Positions 53,511 through 63,517 are shown, numbered from the stretch's first letter. The stretch is DNA of 64,000 bases from Sporobacter sp963663605 (GCA_963663605.2 CAXXVF010000002.1:2914001-2978000), one strand, 5' to 3'. Numbers and translations are program-made. The notes: generated from the sequence alone by a model not told the origin.

Positions 53511-54776
53511 TTAATAGCTGTTTTCTTCTTCGAGGTTACCGCCGAGCTTTTCGCGCAGATCGTCCCATGTCATATAGACCTTTTTGTCATGCAGTTCTTT
53601 CATCTGCTCATCGGTGTAGCCGAGACCCTTGATGATTTCCGCGCTGTGCTCGCCGAGGAACGGGCCGCGCGCGTATTTGATCTTTTCCGCGCCCTTGATG
53701 TTGACGGGCTGACGGACCATAGTGCGCTCTCCGGTAAGGTACTTGACCTTCTCGAATGCGCCGATCGCCCAGGCCTGCTCATCTTCGAGCACTTCTTCCC
53801 AGACGCGCGCGACGGAATGCGGCACATCGGCTTCGACGAGGATCTTGCCCCATTCTTCAGCCGTCTTCTGCGCGAAGGCTTCCTCGATGATAGCGATGAA
53901 TTCAGCGTGAAGCTTGTTTTCTGTTATGCTCTTCATCGTGTAGCGCTCGTTGCCGACGAGGTCCTCGCGGCCGATGACCGGCATAAATTTCGGGTAGAAC
54001 ACGTCAAACGGCGGCATCGACAGCTGGATGAAGCGGCCGTCCTTCGTCTTATACGTGTTGTTGAACGGATTTTCAGCGACCTTGCGGCTTGTCGGGTATT
54101 TTGTGCCGAGATCTTCATACTGCGCAGCCTGGATGTTGATAGCCTGCGTCCAGATGGCGCTGTGCAGCAGGTTGATTTCACATTTGTCGCCCTTGCCCGT
54201 TGCCTTGGCGTTATACAGCGCGACCATGATGCTCGCAGCCAGGAACATGCCTGTCGTATGATCGCCGATGCCGGGGATGAGGTTAATCGGCTCGGTGCCT
54301 TTCTGATAAGACGTGCCCTGCAGACCGCTGCGTGCCCAGTAGGAGGTGAAGTCGTAGCCGGGGAGGTTCTTGTCGGGGCCTTCTTCGCCGTAGCCGGTGA
54401 ACGAGGCGTAGACGAGCTTCGGGAACTTGTCCTTCAGGCTCTCGTAATCCAAACCGAGCTTGGCAATGGCCTGCGGACGCCAGTTGGTGATAAAAATGTC
54501 GGTCGTTTCAAGGAGCTTGAAGAGGATTTCGCGGCCTTCCTCACTTTTCAGATCCAGAACAAGACCTTTTTTGTGGGCGTTTTCAAGGTCCCACGTCGTG
54601 TTCTCGTACGGCGTGCCCAGACGCCCTTCCGAAACGCCGTTGAAACGGACAAGGTCGCCGCTCTTCGGCTCAATTTTGATGACTTCCGCGCCGTACTCGG
54701 CAAAAAACCGCGCGCAGGCGGGAGCGCCGATAAAGGTGCTCATGTCGATGACTTTTATGCCTTCCAATGGTCTCAT
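53511..54776 (-). CDS. Class III (CaiB/BaiF/FRC family) CoA-transferase
   Basis: 421 residues, family length. N-terminus LEGIKVIDMSTFIGAPACARFFAEYGAEVIKIEP is typical. The catalytic Asp is D172 in GIGDHTTG. The family moves CoA between carboxylates such as oxalate/formate, carnitine, bile acids and, in toluene degraders, succinyl-CoA to benzylsuccinate (BbsEF). Here it is the outermost gene of the radical-enzyme locus, sharing a strand with the nitroreductase and PucR genes. Activating the product of the glycyl radical enzyme as a CoA thioester is a natural role but inferred. Confidence 0.93.
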   Translation of the reverse strand: MRPLEGIKVIDMSTFIGAPACARFFAEYGAEVIKIEPKSGDLVRFNGVSEGRLGTPYENTTWDLENAHKKGLVLDLKSEEGREILFKLLETTDIFITNWRPQAIAKLGLDYESLKDKFPKLVYASFTGYGEEGPDKNLPGYDFTSYWARSGLQGTSYQKGTEPINLIPGIGDHTTGMFLAASIMVALYNAKATGKGDKCEINLLHSAIWTQAINIQAAQYEDLGTKYPTSRKVAENPFNNTYKTKDGRFIQLSMPPFDVFYPKFMPVIGREDLVGNERYTMKSITENKLHAEFIAIIEEAFAQKTAEEWGKILVEADVPHSVARVWEEVLEDEQAWAIGAFEKVKYLTGERTMVRQPVNIKGAEKIKYARGPFLGEHSAEIIKGLGYTDEQMKELHDKKVYMTWDDLREKLGGNLEEENSY

Positions 54777-54889
54777 TATTTATTACTCCTCCTGTGGTGA
54801 ATTCACCTGTGATAATCGCTTTGGTTCCAATCATAAAGCTGATTTTATTGCACAAAACAGTGATTGTCAATCTTAAAATGACTAAAGCA

Positions 54890-54917
54890 TACCCCGCGCA
54901 GCAGAATGCGTGGGGTA
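54890..54917 (-). terminator. Hairpin after the nitroreductase gene
   Basis: TACCCCGCGCA / TGCGTGGGGTA (one wobble) with a 6-base loop, 10 bases after the stop codon on the - strand. T-run weak, so partial termination before the CoA-transferase gene is possible. Confidence 0.65.
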
Positions 54918-54926
54918 CACGGCTTT

Positions 54927-55469
54927 TTATTTCACGTAGTTGACGGTCCGGATCTTCGGAGCAGGAGACTTGAAAGCTTCGCCGTCCTGATAGCCGACAA
55001 TAACACCGCACAAGACCATATTGCCTTCGGGCAGTCCGCATTCTTTTGCGAGGTCGGCGCCCGCGTCTGCGCCGAACGCACCGCGTATGCTCATCAGATA
55101 GCAGGAGCCCAAACCGAGCGCCGTTGCGGCGACCAGCATGTTTTCTGCCGAGCAGGAAATGTTGGCGACGCCGCCCTGATCCCCGGCTGAAAGCAAAATC
55201 AGCGTCGGCGCACCGTATACCGGTTCGTAACCCGGAAGGGAGGCCCGCTTTACGGAAAATTCCATGCCGGAATTCAGCATGGCCTCCTTAGCTTTGTCGT
55301 TGATTTTCTGTATCAGATCAGCTTTCTGAATGACGGTTATATGATATTTGCCGCCGCCCGGACCGCTTTTTCCGGCTTCGATGATGGTTTCAAGCGCCTT
55401 GTCGGCAATCTGATCCTTCTTGTACGAACGTACGCTTTTTCTTTTCAAAATCGCTTCAATAGCATCCAT
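54927..55469 (-). CDS. Nitroreductase-family FMN protein
   Basis: 180 residues. MDAIEAILKRKSVRSYK at the start is the canonical nitroreductase opening, with ARG/SER FMN-phosphate contacts; ENMLVAATALGLGSCYL in the second half binds the flavin. Members reduce nitro groups, quinones, enones or act on flavins. The short length fits the compact anaerobic subgroup. It lies between the PucR regulator and the CoA-transferase, so may reduce an unsaturated intermediate, though no direct evidence exists. Position 115 bases before the regulator's stop. Confidence 0.88.
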   Translation of the reverse strand: MDAIEAILKRKSVRSYKKDQIADKALETIIEAGKSGPGGGKYHITVIQKADLIQKINDKAKEAMLNSGMEFSVKRASLPGYEPVYGAPTLILLSAGDQGGVANISCSAENMLVAATALGLGSCYLMSIRGAFGADAGADLAKECGLPEGNMVLCGVIVGYQDGEAFKSPAPKIRTVNYVK

Positions 55470-55584
55470 TTGTATGACTCCTTTTCGGTTGATGTGTTAA
55501 CATAATCCGGCGAATGGTTCGACCGGTTCATAATGACTGAGAGGGTGGCTCCTGAAAACGGACCGACTGCCGCTGTGTTTGACG

Positions 55585-57162
55585 CTATTCGTCAGTCGGT
55601 GTGCATTCAATCAGTTTTTTGTTGAATATTTTATCATATTCCATGAGCCGGAAAGACAGTTCGATATGCAGCAGCATCTCATTGTCGCTCAAGCTGAAGT
55701 TTAAGATCTCTTCGATACGCTTTAAGTGATAGATCATGGAGTTGCGGTGCAGGTGCAGCGCTTTGGCGGTATTCGTGATATTGCGGGAATGCTTAAGGTA
55801 CATATAGAGGCTGTCCGTAAAAGATGTCTTATGTTCGGCGTCGTATTCCATCAGGTATTCGAGCTTCGGATGATAAAACTGGCGCAGATCGGCTGATTCC
55901 GTACAGACTTTTGCGATATGGTAGATGGCATAATCGTCATAAGAGTAGATTGTTACGTCGCTGTCAATGTGTGTGCCAAGCTCCAGTGCTTCCAGTGACT
56001 GCGTATAATGACTCCTTAGGTCTTCGAGTTTTGTAAAAGCACGGCTGAGTCCGGCGTGGAGGTTATATTCCTTCAGAAAATCACGCAGTCTGACGGCGTC
56101 CGATTCAAAAATCTCGCGTTCGCCGCTGTAACTTGATATCATTGTGATGTCGTCGTTATATATTATGGCCTTGCTGCCGCCTACCATTTTTTCAAGGTAG
56201 TCGCGCATATAAGGGATGGAGAAGTACGTGATGTCGAATTCCTTCACGTCGATCGTGATGACATGGATATATTTTTTTAGCCCCAGATTGAGTGATTTGA
56301 CTTTTTCTTCAATAATATTTGGATTTTTGAGCCGTTCTTCAATCAGATCGACAATGAAATCCTCATACAGAAGCCCGCGTGTGTAATGCAGGAATTTGTT
56401 CTTTTGCATCTCGGCTGAAATGGCGTTTGCCAGCATGGACAGAAGATAATAATCACGCTCGACGAAGGGCTTGTAGTATTCGATGACGGCGACGGTCGCC
56501 ACGGGCCTTGACCCCACGGCCACACGGCAGAACAGGCGCGGATATTTCATGTTGGATTCTTTGCACCATAATGGCGATTCGCTTTGCTCAATGCGGTCTG
56601 TCAGCTTCTCCTTGATGTTCATTGAGACGACTTCAAGCGAAAGGGCGCCTTTTGTCATGAATTCGTTCCAGGCAACGTCATCCGTCTCCTTGATATCCGA
56701 CGCGATTGCCAGGGCTTTCCAGCTTTTGTCATTAACGATAATCGGATTTCCGAGCGTTTTATACGCAATCGCGACGATGCTCTCAAGCCCTCTGGCTTTT
56801 GCAAGCGACGTCAGAAGATTTGAAGCGGCCGTCAGCGCCTGGCCGTAATCTAAAAGAAGATTGCACAGGCGGCTGTATAGATCTTGTATATCCGTTTCTT
56901 TCGGCAGAATGGTCAAATTGACAAACTGTGGTTTTTTATATTCGTCGGGGACGGGCACGTCCTCGATGCATACAAGATTTGCCGGACAGGTCGAAGGCAG
57001 TTGGGATGCCATTCCCACATACAAGGTGTTCTGCGCACTAAAATCCGTTTGAGACTGAAGCGGCAGAATGGTATCGATATAGATTTCCGTATTATTGGAT
57101 GAGATGTGCTCGGGTTTATACAGTTCGAGCTGTTCCCGGATCGCTTTTACGGTAATCGGCAT
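55585..57162 (-). CDS. PucR-family transcriptional activator, copy 2
   Basis: 525 residues. Same domain order as the island regulator at 15954-17507 and about 70 percent identical by eye, including NPIIV-DKSW-ALAIASD, HVITIDVKEFDITYFSIPYMRDYLEKM and the C-terminal helix-turn-helix (SRNITNTAKALHLHRNSMIYHLKRIEEIL). It is divergent from the alcohol dehydrogenase/glycyl radical operon across 293 bases, the usual position for an activator of that operon. Differences cluster in the sensor half (for example residues 40-60 and 75-110), so it may recognise a related but not identical ligand. ATG behind GGAGG. Confidence 0.92.
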   Translation of the reverse strand: MPITVKAIREQLELYKPEHISSNNTEIYIDTILPLQSQTDFSAQNTLYVGMASQLPSTCPANLVCIEDVPVPDEYKKPQFVNLTILPKETDIQDLYSRLCNLLLDYGQALTAASNLLTSLAKARGLESIVAIAYKTLGNPIIVNDKSWKALAIASDIKETDDVAWNEFMTKGALSLEVVSMNIKEKLTDRIEQSESPLWCKESNMKYPRLFCRVAVGSRPVATVAVIEYYKPFVERDYYLLSMLANAISAEMQKNKFLHYTRGLLYEDFIVDLIEERLKNPNIIEEKVKSLNLGLKKYIHVITIDVKEFDITYFSIPYMRDYLEKMVGGSKAIIYNDDITMISSYSGEREIFESDAVRLRDFLKEYNLHAGLSRAFTKLEDLRSHYTQSLEALELGTHIDSDVTIYSYDDYAIYHIAKVCTESADLRQFYHPKLEYLMEYDAEHKTSFTDSLYMYLKHSRNITNTAKALHLHRNSMIYHLKRIEEILNFSLSDNEMLLHIELSFRLMEYDKIFNKKLIECTPTDE

Positions 57163-57304
57163 GGATACACCTCCTTCAGGTAACGAGCGGAATCAACATA
57201 ATACAATTAGGATATCTCACAAACTCGTGATATCCTACGAAATAAAAATCATGATTTTATTATTTCAAATGATGACAAACGGGCTGAAAAGTAATAAAAT
57301 ATCA

Positions 57305-57332
57305 TTTAGCGGATAAAAAATCGGCCTATAAT
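57305..57332 (+). promoter_or_regulatory. Possible promoter of the radical-enzyme operon
   Basis: TATAAT at 57327-57332 with a weak -35 (TTTAGC, 57305-57310) 16 bases upstream, in the divergent region with pucR. A weak -35 is usual for activator-dependent promoters. The 13-base string TATAATAGGCAGG recurs with one change at 15761-15773, upstream of the other PucR gene. Confidence 0.4.
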
Positions 57333-57455
57333 AGGCAGGATAAATCTAAAAATGTGTTCTTCATAACATTTTACCCATTATAAACAAAAAAGTAAATACC
57401 ATTTGGGAAATTTGTTCATAGCGCGACTAATTAAAAACAACAGAGGTGGTCTTTT

Positions 57456-58631
57456 ATGTACAGTACATGGAGCAGCCCCAACCCCATTTTATACGGCAGC
57501 GGCGCATCAAAAGCTGTCGGTGAGCAGCTGAAGAAATTAGGCTGTAAAAAAGTCCTTGCCGTTTTCGACAAGGGCGTACAAGCGGCCGGCATTGTAGACA
57601 AAGTACTTGGATACATAAAAGATGCCGGAATTGAGATCGTAATCTATGACGGCGTTCAGCCGGACACGCCGGACTACACCGTCAACGAAGCCGGAAATCT
57701 TGCTATAAAAGAAGCGGTTGACGCCGTTGTCGCCATCGGCGGCGGCAGTTCGCTCGATACGGGGAAAGGCGCCGGGCTCCTGATGTCCAACCCGCCTCCG
57801 ATCAATCAATATTTTTCGCAGCCCGGGAAACCGCCCTGCGCGGACATTTCGAATCTCAAACCGGTCATCGTCATACCAACGACGGCGGGCACCGGCAGCG
57901 AAGTGACGCCCGGCGGCGCCTGCGCCGACACGGAAAACAACACAAAAGAGAACTTTATATGCCCGGTTAAGCTTGGGATCGTCGATCCGGAGCTGACGCT
58001 GAAACTGCCGCCGGTCGTTACGGCGACCACGGCGTTTGACGCTTTGTGCCACTCTGTTGAGGCGGTCGTTTCAAACCAGGCAAACAAATACAGTGACCTT
58101 TTTGGTTTCAAGGCCATCTCCCTTATAGGCGAAAATCTTTTGGCCGCAGTTGAAAACGGCGGCAATCTGAAAGCGCGCGAAGGGCTGCATTTAGCGGCGA
58201 CAATGGCTTCCATGTCGATTTTGGGCCCTTACTGCAATATCCCGCATGATATCGGCGCGGTCATCTGCATGATGTTCCATATCCCGCACGGCGCGGCCGT
58301 AAGCGCCTGCCTACCGGAGATATTTAAATTCTACGCACCCGCCGTTCCCGAAAAGCTCAAACGGATTACCGAAAGCCTCGGCGGAAAAGTTCCGGATGGA
58401 GCAACAACCGAAGAACTTGGAGAGATCGCGGCCTGCACGGTGGAGGCGCTTATGATGAAAACAGGTCTCCCGACTCTTATGAAATACGTAGGCTCGAAAG
58501 AAGAGCTTTTAACGGCGGTGCCGGAGATTATGAGGACACAGACCTTCTTCTTCTCACCCCGCCCCGTTACGGCTGAAGTCGTGACGGATATCCTCAGTAA
58601 AACGTATGACCGTCATCTTAAGATGGCTTAA
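57456..58631 (+). CDS. Iron-containing alcohol dehydrogenase, copy 1
   Basis: 391 residues, family III. Nucleotide-binding GGGSSLDTGKG near residue 95. Iron ligands: Asp and His in FDALCH, His in PHDIG and, 14 residues later, His in PHG, the classic spacing. The enzymes interconvert alcohols and aldehydes with NAD(P)H. In sulfonate and diol pathways, similar enzymes act beside glycyl radical enzymes. Here it opens the operon, with ribosome site AGAGGTGG. Substrate undetermined. About half identical to the next gene, so a tandem duplication followed by divergence is likely. Confidence 0.95.
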   Translation: MYSTWSSPNPILYGSGASKAVGEQLKKLGCKKVLAVFDKGVQAAGIVDKVLGYIKDAGIEIVIYDGVQPDTPDYTVNEAGNLAIKEAVDAVVAIGGGSSLDTGKGAGLLMSNPPPINQYFSQPGKPPCADISNLKPVIVIPTTAGTGSEVTPGGACADTENNTKENFICPVKLGIVDPELTLKLPPVVTATTAFDALCHSVEAVVSNQANKYSDLFGFKAISLIGENLLAAVENGGNLKAREGLHLAATMASMSILGPYCNIPHDIGAVICMMFHIPHGAAVSACLPEIFKFYAPAVPEKLKRITESLGGKVPDGATTEELGEIAACTVEALMMKTGLPTLMKYVGSKEELLTAVPEIMRTQTFFFSPRPVTAEVVTDILSKTYDRHLKMA

Positions 58632-58651
58632 TCCGGTGAAGGAGGGATAAT

Positions 58652-59848
58652 ATGCAGAGTATTTTTTCAAGCCCCAACCCGTTGCTGTTCGGCATCGGCA
58701 CATCAAAGCTTCTTGGAGACAAACTAAAGGAGTTCGGCTGCAGCAAAGTCCTTGTTGTTTATGATATGGGCATCAAGAACGCAGGCGTCGCCGACAAGAT
58801 CATTAAGATTATCGAAGACGCCGGGTTAAAGACGGTATGCTACGACGGCGTTCTGGCCGACCCGCCCGATTGGTCCGTCAACGAAGCCGGCGAGCTCGGC
58901 ATCAAAGAGAAGGTCGACGGCGTCGTCGGCGTCGGCGGCGGCAGTTCGCTCGATACGGCCAAAGGTGCGAAGATGCTTCAGACGAACCCGCCCCCGATCA
59001 ATAAGTATTTCGGGCGCGAAGGCGTCGTTTCAAAACCGTCGGTACCGCTTATAGTGATCCCGACGACAGCCGGAACCGGCAGCGAGTGCACGCCGGGCGG
59101 CGTTATTACCGATACGGAAAACAACATCAAAACGAATATTGCAGGCATCGGCTGTGCCGTAAGCCTCGGCATCATAGACCCCGAACTCACCGTCGGGCTT
59201 CCGCCTTCCGTTACGGCCGCAACAGGCATGGATGCGCTTTGCCACGCAATCGAGTCGTACACGTCAAGGCGTGCCAACAGCTTTTGCGAGCTGACCGGGA
59301 AAGAAGCGTTTACGCTGGTCGGGAAATATCTTGTCCGTGCCGTTGAAAACGGCGCAGATATAGAAGCGCGCGAGGGCATGATGCTCGCGGCGACGCTGGG
59401 CGGCATATCCATGTCGGGTCCGCTGTGTCATCTGGCGCACGATATCGGCAAGGTTTTGGGCGGAAGATACCATATAGCGCACGGAAACGGCTGCGCGTCC
59501 TGCCTGCCGCAGGTCATGCAGATGGCCGCGTCCGTTTACCCGGAAAAAGCTGCGGAGATCACACTGGCGCTCGGCGGCAGCGCGCCGGAGAACGCTACGC
59601 CCGATGAAGTCGGCAAAGCGATATATGAAACAATCCAGGCGCTGATGCGCCGGCTGAAAATGCCGAGCCTGCGCGATTTCGGCGAGAAGAACGGCTTTAC
59701 GAAGGAAGACCTCCTGGCGTTTGTGCCGGACGGCGTTTACACTATGCAGCAGGGGCTCGTCAAACTTTTCGGCGAAGCGACGTCGCCTGTTCCCGCCACA
59801 AAAGAGCTCATAGCAGACATCGTATCGAGGGCATACGACGAGAACTAA
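58652..59848 (+). CDS. Iron-containing alcohol dehydrogenase, copy 2
   Basis: 398 residues. GGGSSLDTAKG, metal ligands in MDALCH, AHDIG and, 14 residues later, AHG; all intact. It starts 20 bases after copy 1 with ribosome site AAGGAGGG. Relative to copy 1 there are differences in the substrate pocket region (LGGRYHIAHGNG against MMFHIPHGAA), so the two probably act on different carbonyls or in opposite directions. Confidence 0.95.
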   Translation: MQSIFSSPNPLLFGIGTSKLLGDKLKEFGCSKVLVVYDMGIKNAGVADKIIKIIEDAGLKTVCYDGVLADPPDWSVNEAGELGIKEKVDGVVGVGGGSSLDTAKGAKMLQTNPPPINKYFGREGVVSKPSVPLIVIPTTAGTGSECTPGGVITDTENNIKTNIAGIGCAVSLGIIDPELTVGLPPSVTAATGMDALCHAIESYTSRRANSFCELTGKEAFTLVGKYLVRAVENGADIEAREGMMLAATLGGISMSGPLCHLAHDIGKVLGGRYHIAHGNGCASCLPQVMQMAASVYPEKAAEITLALGGSAPENATPDEVGKAIYETIQALMRRLKMPSLRDFGEKNGFTKEDLLAFVPDGVYTMQQGLVKLFGEATSPVPATKELIADIVSRAYDEN

Positions 59849-59932
59849 GGCAAAAATTTCATTTTGCGAGTTCAATCTGAAATATGGATATAAACATAAC
59901 AGAAAACAGCATTGGAAAGGCAGGTTTTTTAT

Positions 59933-62446
59933 ATGGCAATGAAAGTTAACCCCGAAGAAATAAGAAGCGTTCAGGTTTTAACGCCCAGGCTTCAGGAACT
60001 GAAGAAGGAATGGGAAAAAGCTGAACCGCAGGTTTATGTGGACGACACGCTTTTGTTCACAAAATCCTGGCAGGAGACCAAAGGTCTCCCCGTAGATATC
60101 CGCTGGGCTAAAGCACTTGAAAAAAGGCTTACGGAATGCCCGCTTCTCATCCGTGACGGTGAGATTATTGTCGGTTCGCTGACGAAGTTTATCCGCGGCA
60201 ACGGCACACTGTGCGCCATGAAGCCGAACGAAATCCTTGAGATGTGCCAAAGCGGCAAATTTGCCCGTAAAACGAGCGATACGGAATCAACAAAAATCAC
60301 GCCCGAGGATCTGCAGGCTTTGAAAGAGGATGCGGAATACTGGGTCGCGCATATGCCCGACGAAACGGTCAATACATCGCTGGCTTATGACATGGGCGAA
60401 GACGTGTTTGATCTCCTGTTTGACAGGGCTTGCGTCTTTGAAGGCCGTGGCGTCCGTTATAAGATGGACAGAGGCCTCTTCCAGAACTACTCGGCATACG
60501 GCGGCGGCGTGGCGCAGGTCAGTGTCAAGTGCGTCGACCACGGACTCAACTATGTAATCGATCTGTGTAAAAAAGAGCGTGCGCGGATGATCGCTGAAGG
60601 CGACAACGCCAATTCCCACGGCTCCGCTCAGTTCCTGCGTAAATACTGGCTCTTAGAGGCCTGTATCATTTCCTGCGAGGCGTTCATCAAGTTTGCCCAG
60701 CGCCATGCTGCACTCGCACGCGAAATGGCAGCGAAGGAAACGCGTCCCGAAAGAGTCAAAGAGCTCAACCGCATCGCAGAAGCCTGTGATCGCTGCCCGG
60801 CAGAGCCGCCGCGTGACTTCTTTGAAGCTGTCCAGTGTGTCCGGTTGTACCATCTGGTCTGCTGGAAAGAAAGCTCCGACCGTCCGGAGGTCCCGGTAGG
60901 ACGTCTGGATCAGCTCCTTATCAAGTATTATGAGCAGGACAAGAAGGCCGGCAAGATCAACGCTCAGGATGCGGCCGAACTCCTCGGCGCTCTGTGGCTG
61001 AAGATCAGAGAGTGCGAAAACCTCGTTACGATCCCGCGTGAGCAGAGAGCTGCCCCGGGTTCCCTCCTGCCGAACATCACGCTGTGCGGCACGGACAAGG
61101 ACGGCAACGACCTGACGAATGAGATCTCCTGGCTCGTACTTGAAGCGATGGCTCAAGTCAAGCTTTCCGAGCCCGCCATCTATGTCCGCTACAATCCCAA
61201 TATGGATGAGCAGTTTATCCTTCATGCGCTGCGCTGCAACCGCGACTTTGGCGGCGGCAACCCCGCGTTCTTAAACGACATCCTCGGCACCCAGCGCTAT
61301 CTCGACAGAGACGTGCCGATCGAAGACGCCTGCAACTGGAACGCTTCCGGCTGCCTGGGCTACCACCTCGACAGCATGGAGCACGTGGGCGGCGGACACA
61401 ATATCAATCAGACGAAACTGTTCGAGCTTGCGCTCAATGACGGTTTTGACCCGAGAACGAAAAAGCAAATCGGCCCGCACACCGGCGACGCCAGCAAGTT
61501 TGCGAGCATCGAAGAGGTCATGGATGCTTATTATAAGCAGCTTGAGTACTTCGTACCCATACTGCACAAAATCAAGATGATCTCTCTGGCTACCGAGATC
61601 ACCGACGGCCCGATGAGCGGACTGCGCTGCGCGATGCAGTATGAAGACTGTATCCGTGAAGGCCTTACCCCGAAAGAGGGCGGCGCGCGTTATCCCGAAG
61701 GCCGGACATCGTGGCTCGGAAGCCGCGGCATGGTCGACACGGCCGACAGCATGGCAGCTATCAAGAAGATCGTTTTTGACGATAAAAAGGTCACTATGGC
61801 CGAAATGCTCGATGCCTGCGCCAAGAACTGGGAAGGCTACGAAGAACTCCAGCAGATGTGCCTGAATGCACCGAAGTACGGCAACGACGACGACTACGTC
61901 GATGAGATCTACGACAACCTGTCCACGAAGGTGCCCGAGATCATGCAGCGCTGGATCGACCCGATCACCGGCAAAAAGCCGATGCTGTTTATCGGCGCAG
62001 CCGCCGGCCATATCACCATAGGCAAAAGCCTCGGCGCGCTGCCGAACGGCAGACCGGCCGGTTCTCCGACTTGCGACGCGGCCTGCTCGGTTATGCCGGG
62101 TATGGACGTCAACGGCCCGACGGCCGCCATCAACTCCGCTACAAAAGGCCCGTACTCTAAGGAGTTCGTCGGCTATGCCATGAACATGAAGTTCTCTAAA
62201 GCCATCCTCAACACGGATGAGAAGCTTCAGAAGCTGGCCTGGCTCATCAAGGCCTTCATGAAGAGAGGCGGCTGGCACATCCAGTTCAACATCCACAGCC
62301 GTGAAGAACTCCTGGCTGCGCAGGCATGTCCTGCCGAGCACAAGAACTTGCTTGTCAGGGTCGGCGGCTACAGCGCGTACTTCATTGACCTGCCGAAGGG
62401 TCTGCAGGATGAGATCGTCGAACGCACGATGCACGAAATGGTATAA
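59933..62446 (+). CDS. Glycyl radical enzyme resembling benzylsuccinate synthase (X-succinate synthase-like)
   Basis: 837 residues from the ATG at 59933; an ATG two codons later is also possible. Radical Gly is G812 in RVGGYSAYF. Active-site Cys is C474 in NASGCLGYH: unlike dehydratases, decarboxylases and C-S or C-N lyases, which carry GC(V/I)E, no Glu follows two residues on. Neighbouring segments (GGG-x-TKLFELALNDGFD, GPHTGD, AIKKIVFDDKK, NWEGYEEL, APKYGNDD-Y) match my recollection of BssA closely, with the radical-end segment. BssA adds toluene to fumarate. The small subunits BssB/BssC are absent here, so fumarate addition is unproven. No signal peptide; cytosolic, oxygen sensitive. Placed between dehydrogenases and its activase. 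Confidence 0.9.
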   Translation: MAMKVNPEEIRSVQVLTPRLQELKKEWEKAEPQVYVDDTLLFTKSWQETKGLPVDIRWAKALEKRLTECPLLIRDGEIIVGSLTKFIRGNGTLCAMKPNEILEMCQSGKFARKTSDTESTKITPEDLQALKEDAEYWVAHMPDETVNTSLAYDMGEDVFDLLFDRACVFEGRGVRYKMDRGLFQNYSAYGGGVAQVSVKCVDHGLNYVIDLCKKERARMIAEGDNANSHGSAQFLRKYWLLEACIISCEAFIKFAQRHAALAREMAAKETRPERVKELNRIAEACDRCPAEPPRDFFEAVQCVRLYHLVCWKESSDRPEVPVGRLDQLLIKYYEQDKKAGKINAQDAAELLGALWLKIRECENLVTIPREQRAAPGSLLPNITLCGTDKDGNDLTNEISWLVLEAMAQVKLSEPAIYVRYNPNMDEQFILHALRCNRDFGGGNPAFLNDILGTQRYLDRDVPIEDACNWNASGCLGYHLDSMEHVGGGHNINQTKLFELALNDGFDPRTKKQIGPHTGDASKFASIEEVMDAYYKQLEYFVPILHKIKMISLATEITDGPMSGLRCAMQYEDCIREGLTPKEGGARYPEGRTSWLGSRGMVDTADSMAAIKKIVFDDKKVTMAEMLDACAKNWEGYEELQQMCLNAPKYGNDDDYVDEIYDNLSTKVPEIMQRWIDPITGKKPMLFIGAAAGHITIGKSLGALPNGRPAGSPTCDAACSVMPGMDVNGPTAAINSATKGPYSKEFVGYAMNMKFSKAILNTDEKLQKLAWLIKAFMKRGGWHIQFNIHSREELLAAQACPAEHKNLLVRVGGYSAYFIDLPKGLQDEIVERTMHEMV

Positions 62447-62462
62447 GTAATTAAGCTTTTGC

Positions 62463-62492
62463 GGAAGAGTTGCCGTTTAAGGCAACTCTTCC
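62463..62492 (+). promoter_or_regulatory. Hairpin between the glycyl radical enzyme and activase genes
   Basis: Perfect 12-bp stem GGAAGAGTTGCC / GGCAACTCTTCC with a 6-base loop, 16 bases after the stop, without a T-run. Probably lowers activase expression or protects the abundant enzyme's mRNA. Confidence 0.7.
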
Positions 62493-62605
62493 GGAATATT
62501 CATAAAGACGCGGATGCCGGTCAAAAGGCATTTAGGCAGGGAGCGACCGATTCGTCGTGCCCTGCGTTCGTAACGTTTATAACAAAAGAGGAGTATTAAA
62601 ACACG

Positions 62606-63517
62606 ATGGAGAATATTGAGGGGATCGTATTCAATATACAGCGTTACAGTATTGACGACGGTCCCGGTGTTAGAACGACCGTCTTCTTAAAAGGGTGCCC
62701 GCTGACATGTCTGTGGTGCTCGAACCCCGAGTCCCAGCGTATGCAGCCTGAAGTGACTTGGCGGTACACCTCCTGTAAGAGCTGCGGCACCTGTGTCAAG
62801 GTTTGTCCAGTAGGCGCAATTACCCTTGATGACGATGGTGTTCATATAGATCGAAAAAAATGCACACAGTGCGGAGAGTGCGTTAAAAACTGCGTGCCCG
62901 AAGCTCTCAGGATGACCGGCGATAAGATGACGGTTGACGAAGTATTCAAAATCGTCAAGAAGGATGCCGACTATTACGAGGCGTCCGGCGGCGGTGTCAC
63001 GGCATCCGGCGGAGAGGTTCTCATGCAGGCCGATTTCGTCGCGGAGCTGTTTAGGCGCTGCCGTGAAGCGGGCTTCCATACGAACGCCGATACGACGGGG
63101 TACGGTTCGCCTGAGGCCCTTGAGAAGATACTTGAGTATTCTGATTTGGTATACTACGATTTAAAGCATATGGATCCGGCAAAACATGTGGAGTATACCG
63201 GCGTTTCAAACGAACTGATACTCAAGAATCTTGAACTCGTTGTGAAAAAAGGCGTGCCCGTCGTTATACGCGTGCCGCTGATTCCCGGGTACAACAACTC
63301 GGATGAGAATCTTCACGCATTGGGGCGCACCGTGAGCAATATCGCAAAAGACGCGCCTGTCAATATACTTCCGTATCACAAGTATGGCGCCAACAAATAC
63401 AGAATGGTCGATATGGTCTATAAGCTGGATGATGTTCCTGAGTGTACGCAGGAGGAACTTGACAAAGCCAAAGAGATCATAGAATCATACGGACTGAAAT
63501 GCGAGATTTCAAAATAA
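62606..63517 (+). CDS. Glycyl-radical enzyme activating enzyme (radical SAM)
   Basis: 303 residues. Radical SAM motif C31-x3-C35-x2-C38 (CPLTCLWC). Between the motif and the core lies a ferredoxin-like insert with two 4Fe-4S motifs (C57, C60, C63, C67; C86, C89, C92, C96), a feature of activases for glycerol dehydratase-type and BSS-type enzymes. SGGE and GGEV-like SAM contacts follow. It creates the Gly radical on the preceding enzyme using SAM. Ribosome site GAGGAG precedes the ATG. Confidence 0.95.
   Translation: MENIEGIVFNIQRYSIDDGPGVRTTVFLKGCPLTCLWCSNPESQRMQPEVTWRYTSCKSCGTCVKVCPVGAITLDDDGVHIDRKKCTQCGECVKNCVPEALRMTGDKMTVDEVFKIVKKDADYYEASGGGVTASGGEVLMQADFVAELFRRCREAGFHTNADTTGYGSPEALEKILEYSDLVYYDLKHMDPAKHVEYTGVSNELILKNLELVVKKGVPVVIRVPLIPGYNNSDENLHALGRTVSNIAKDAPVNILPYHKYGANKYRMVDMVYKLDDVPECTQEELDKAKEIIESYGLKCEISK

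Noticed and set aside
53589..54800. 403-codon open frame antisense to the CoA-transferase
   Set aside because: Mirror of a clear family member with catalytic residues; composition follows the complementary codons.
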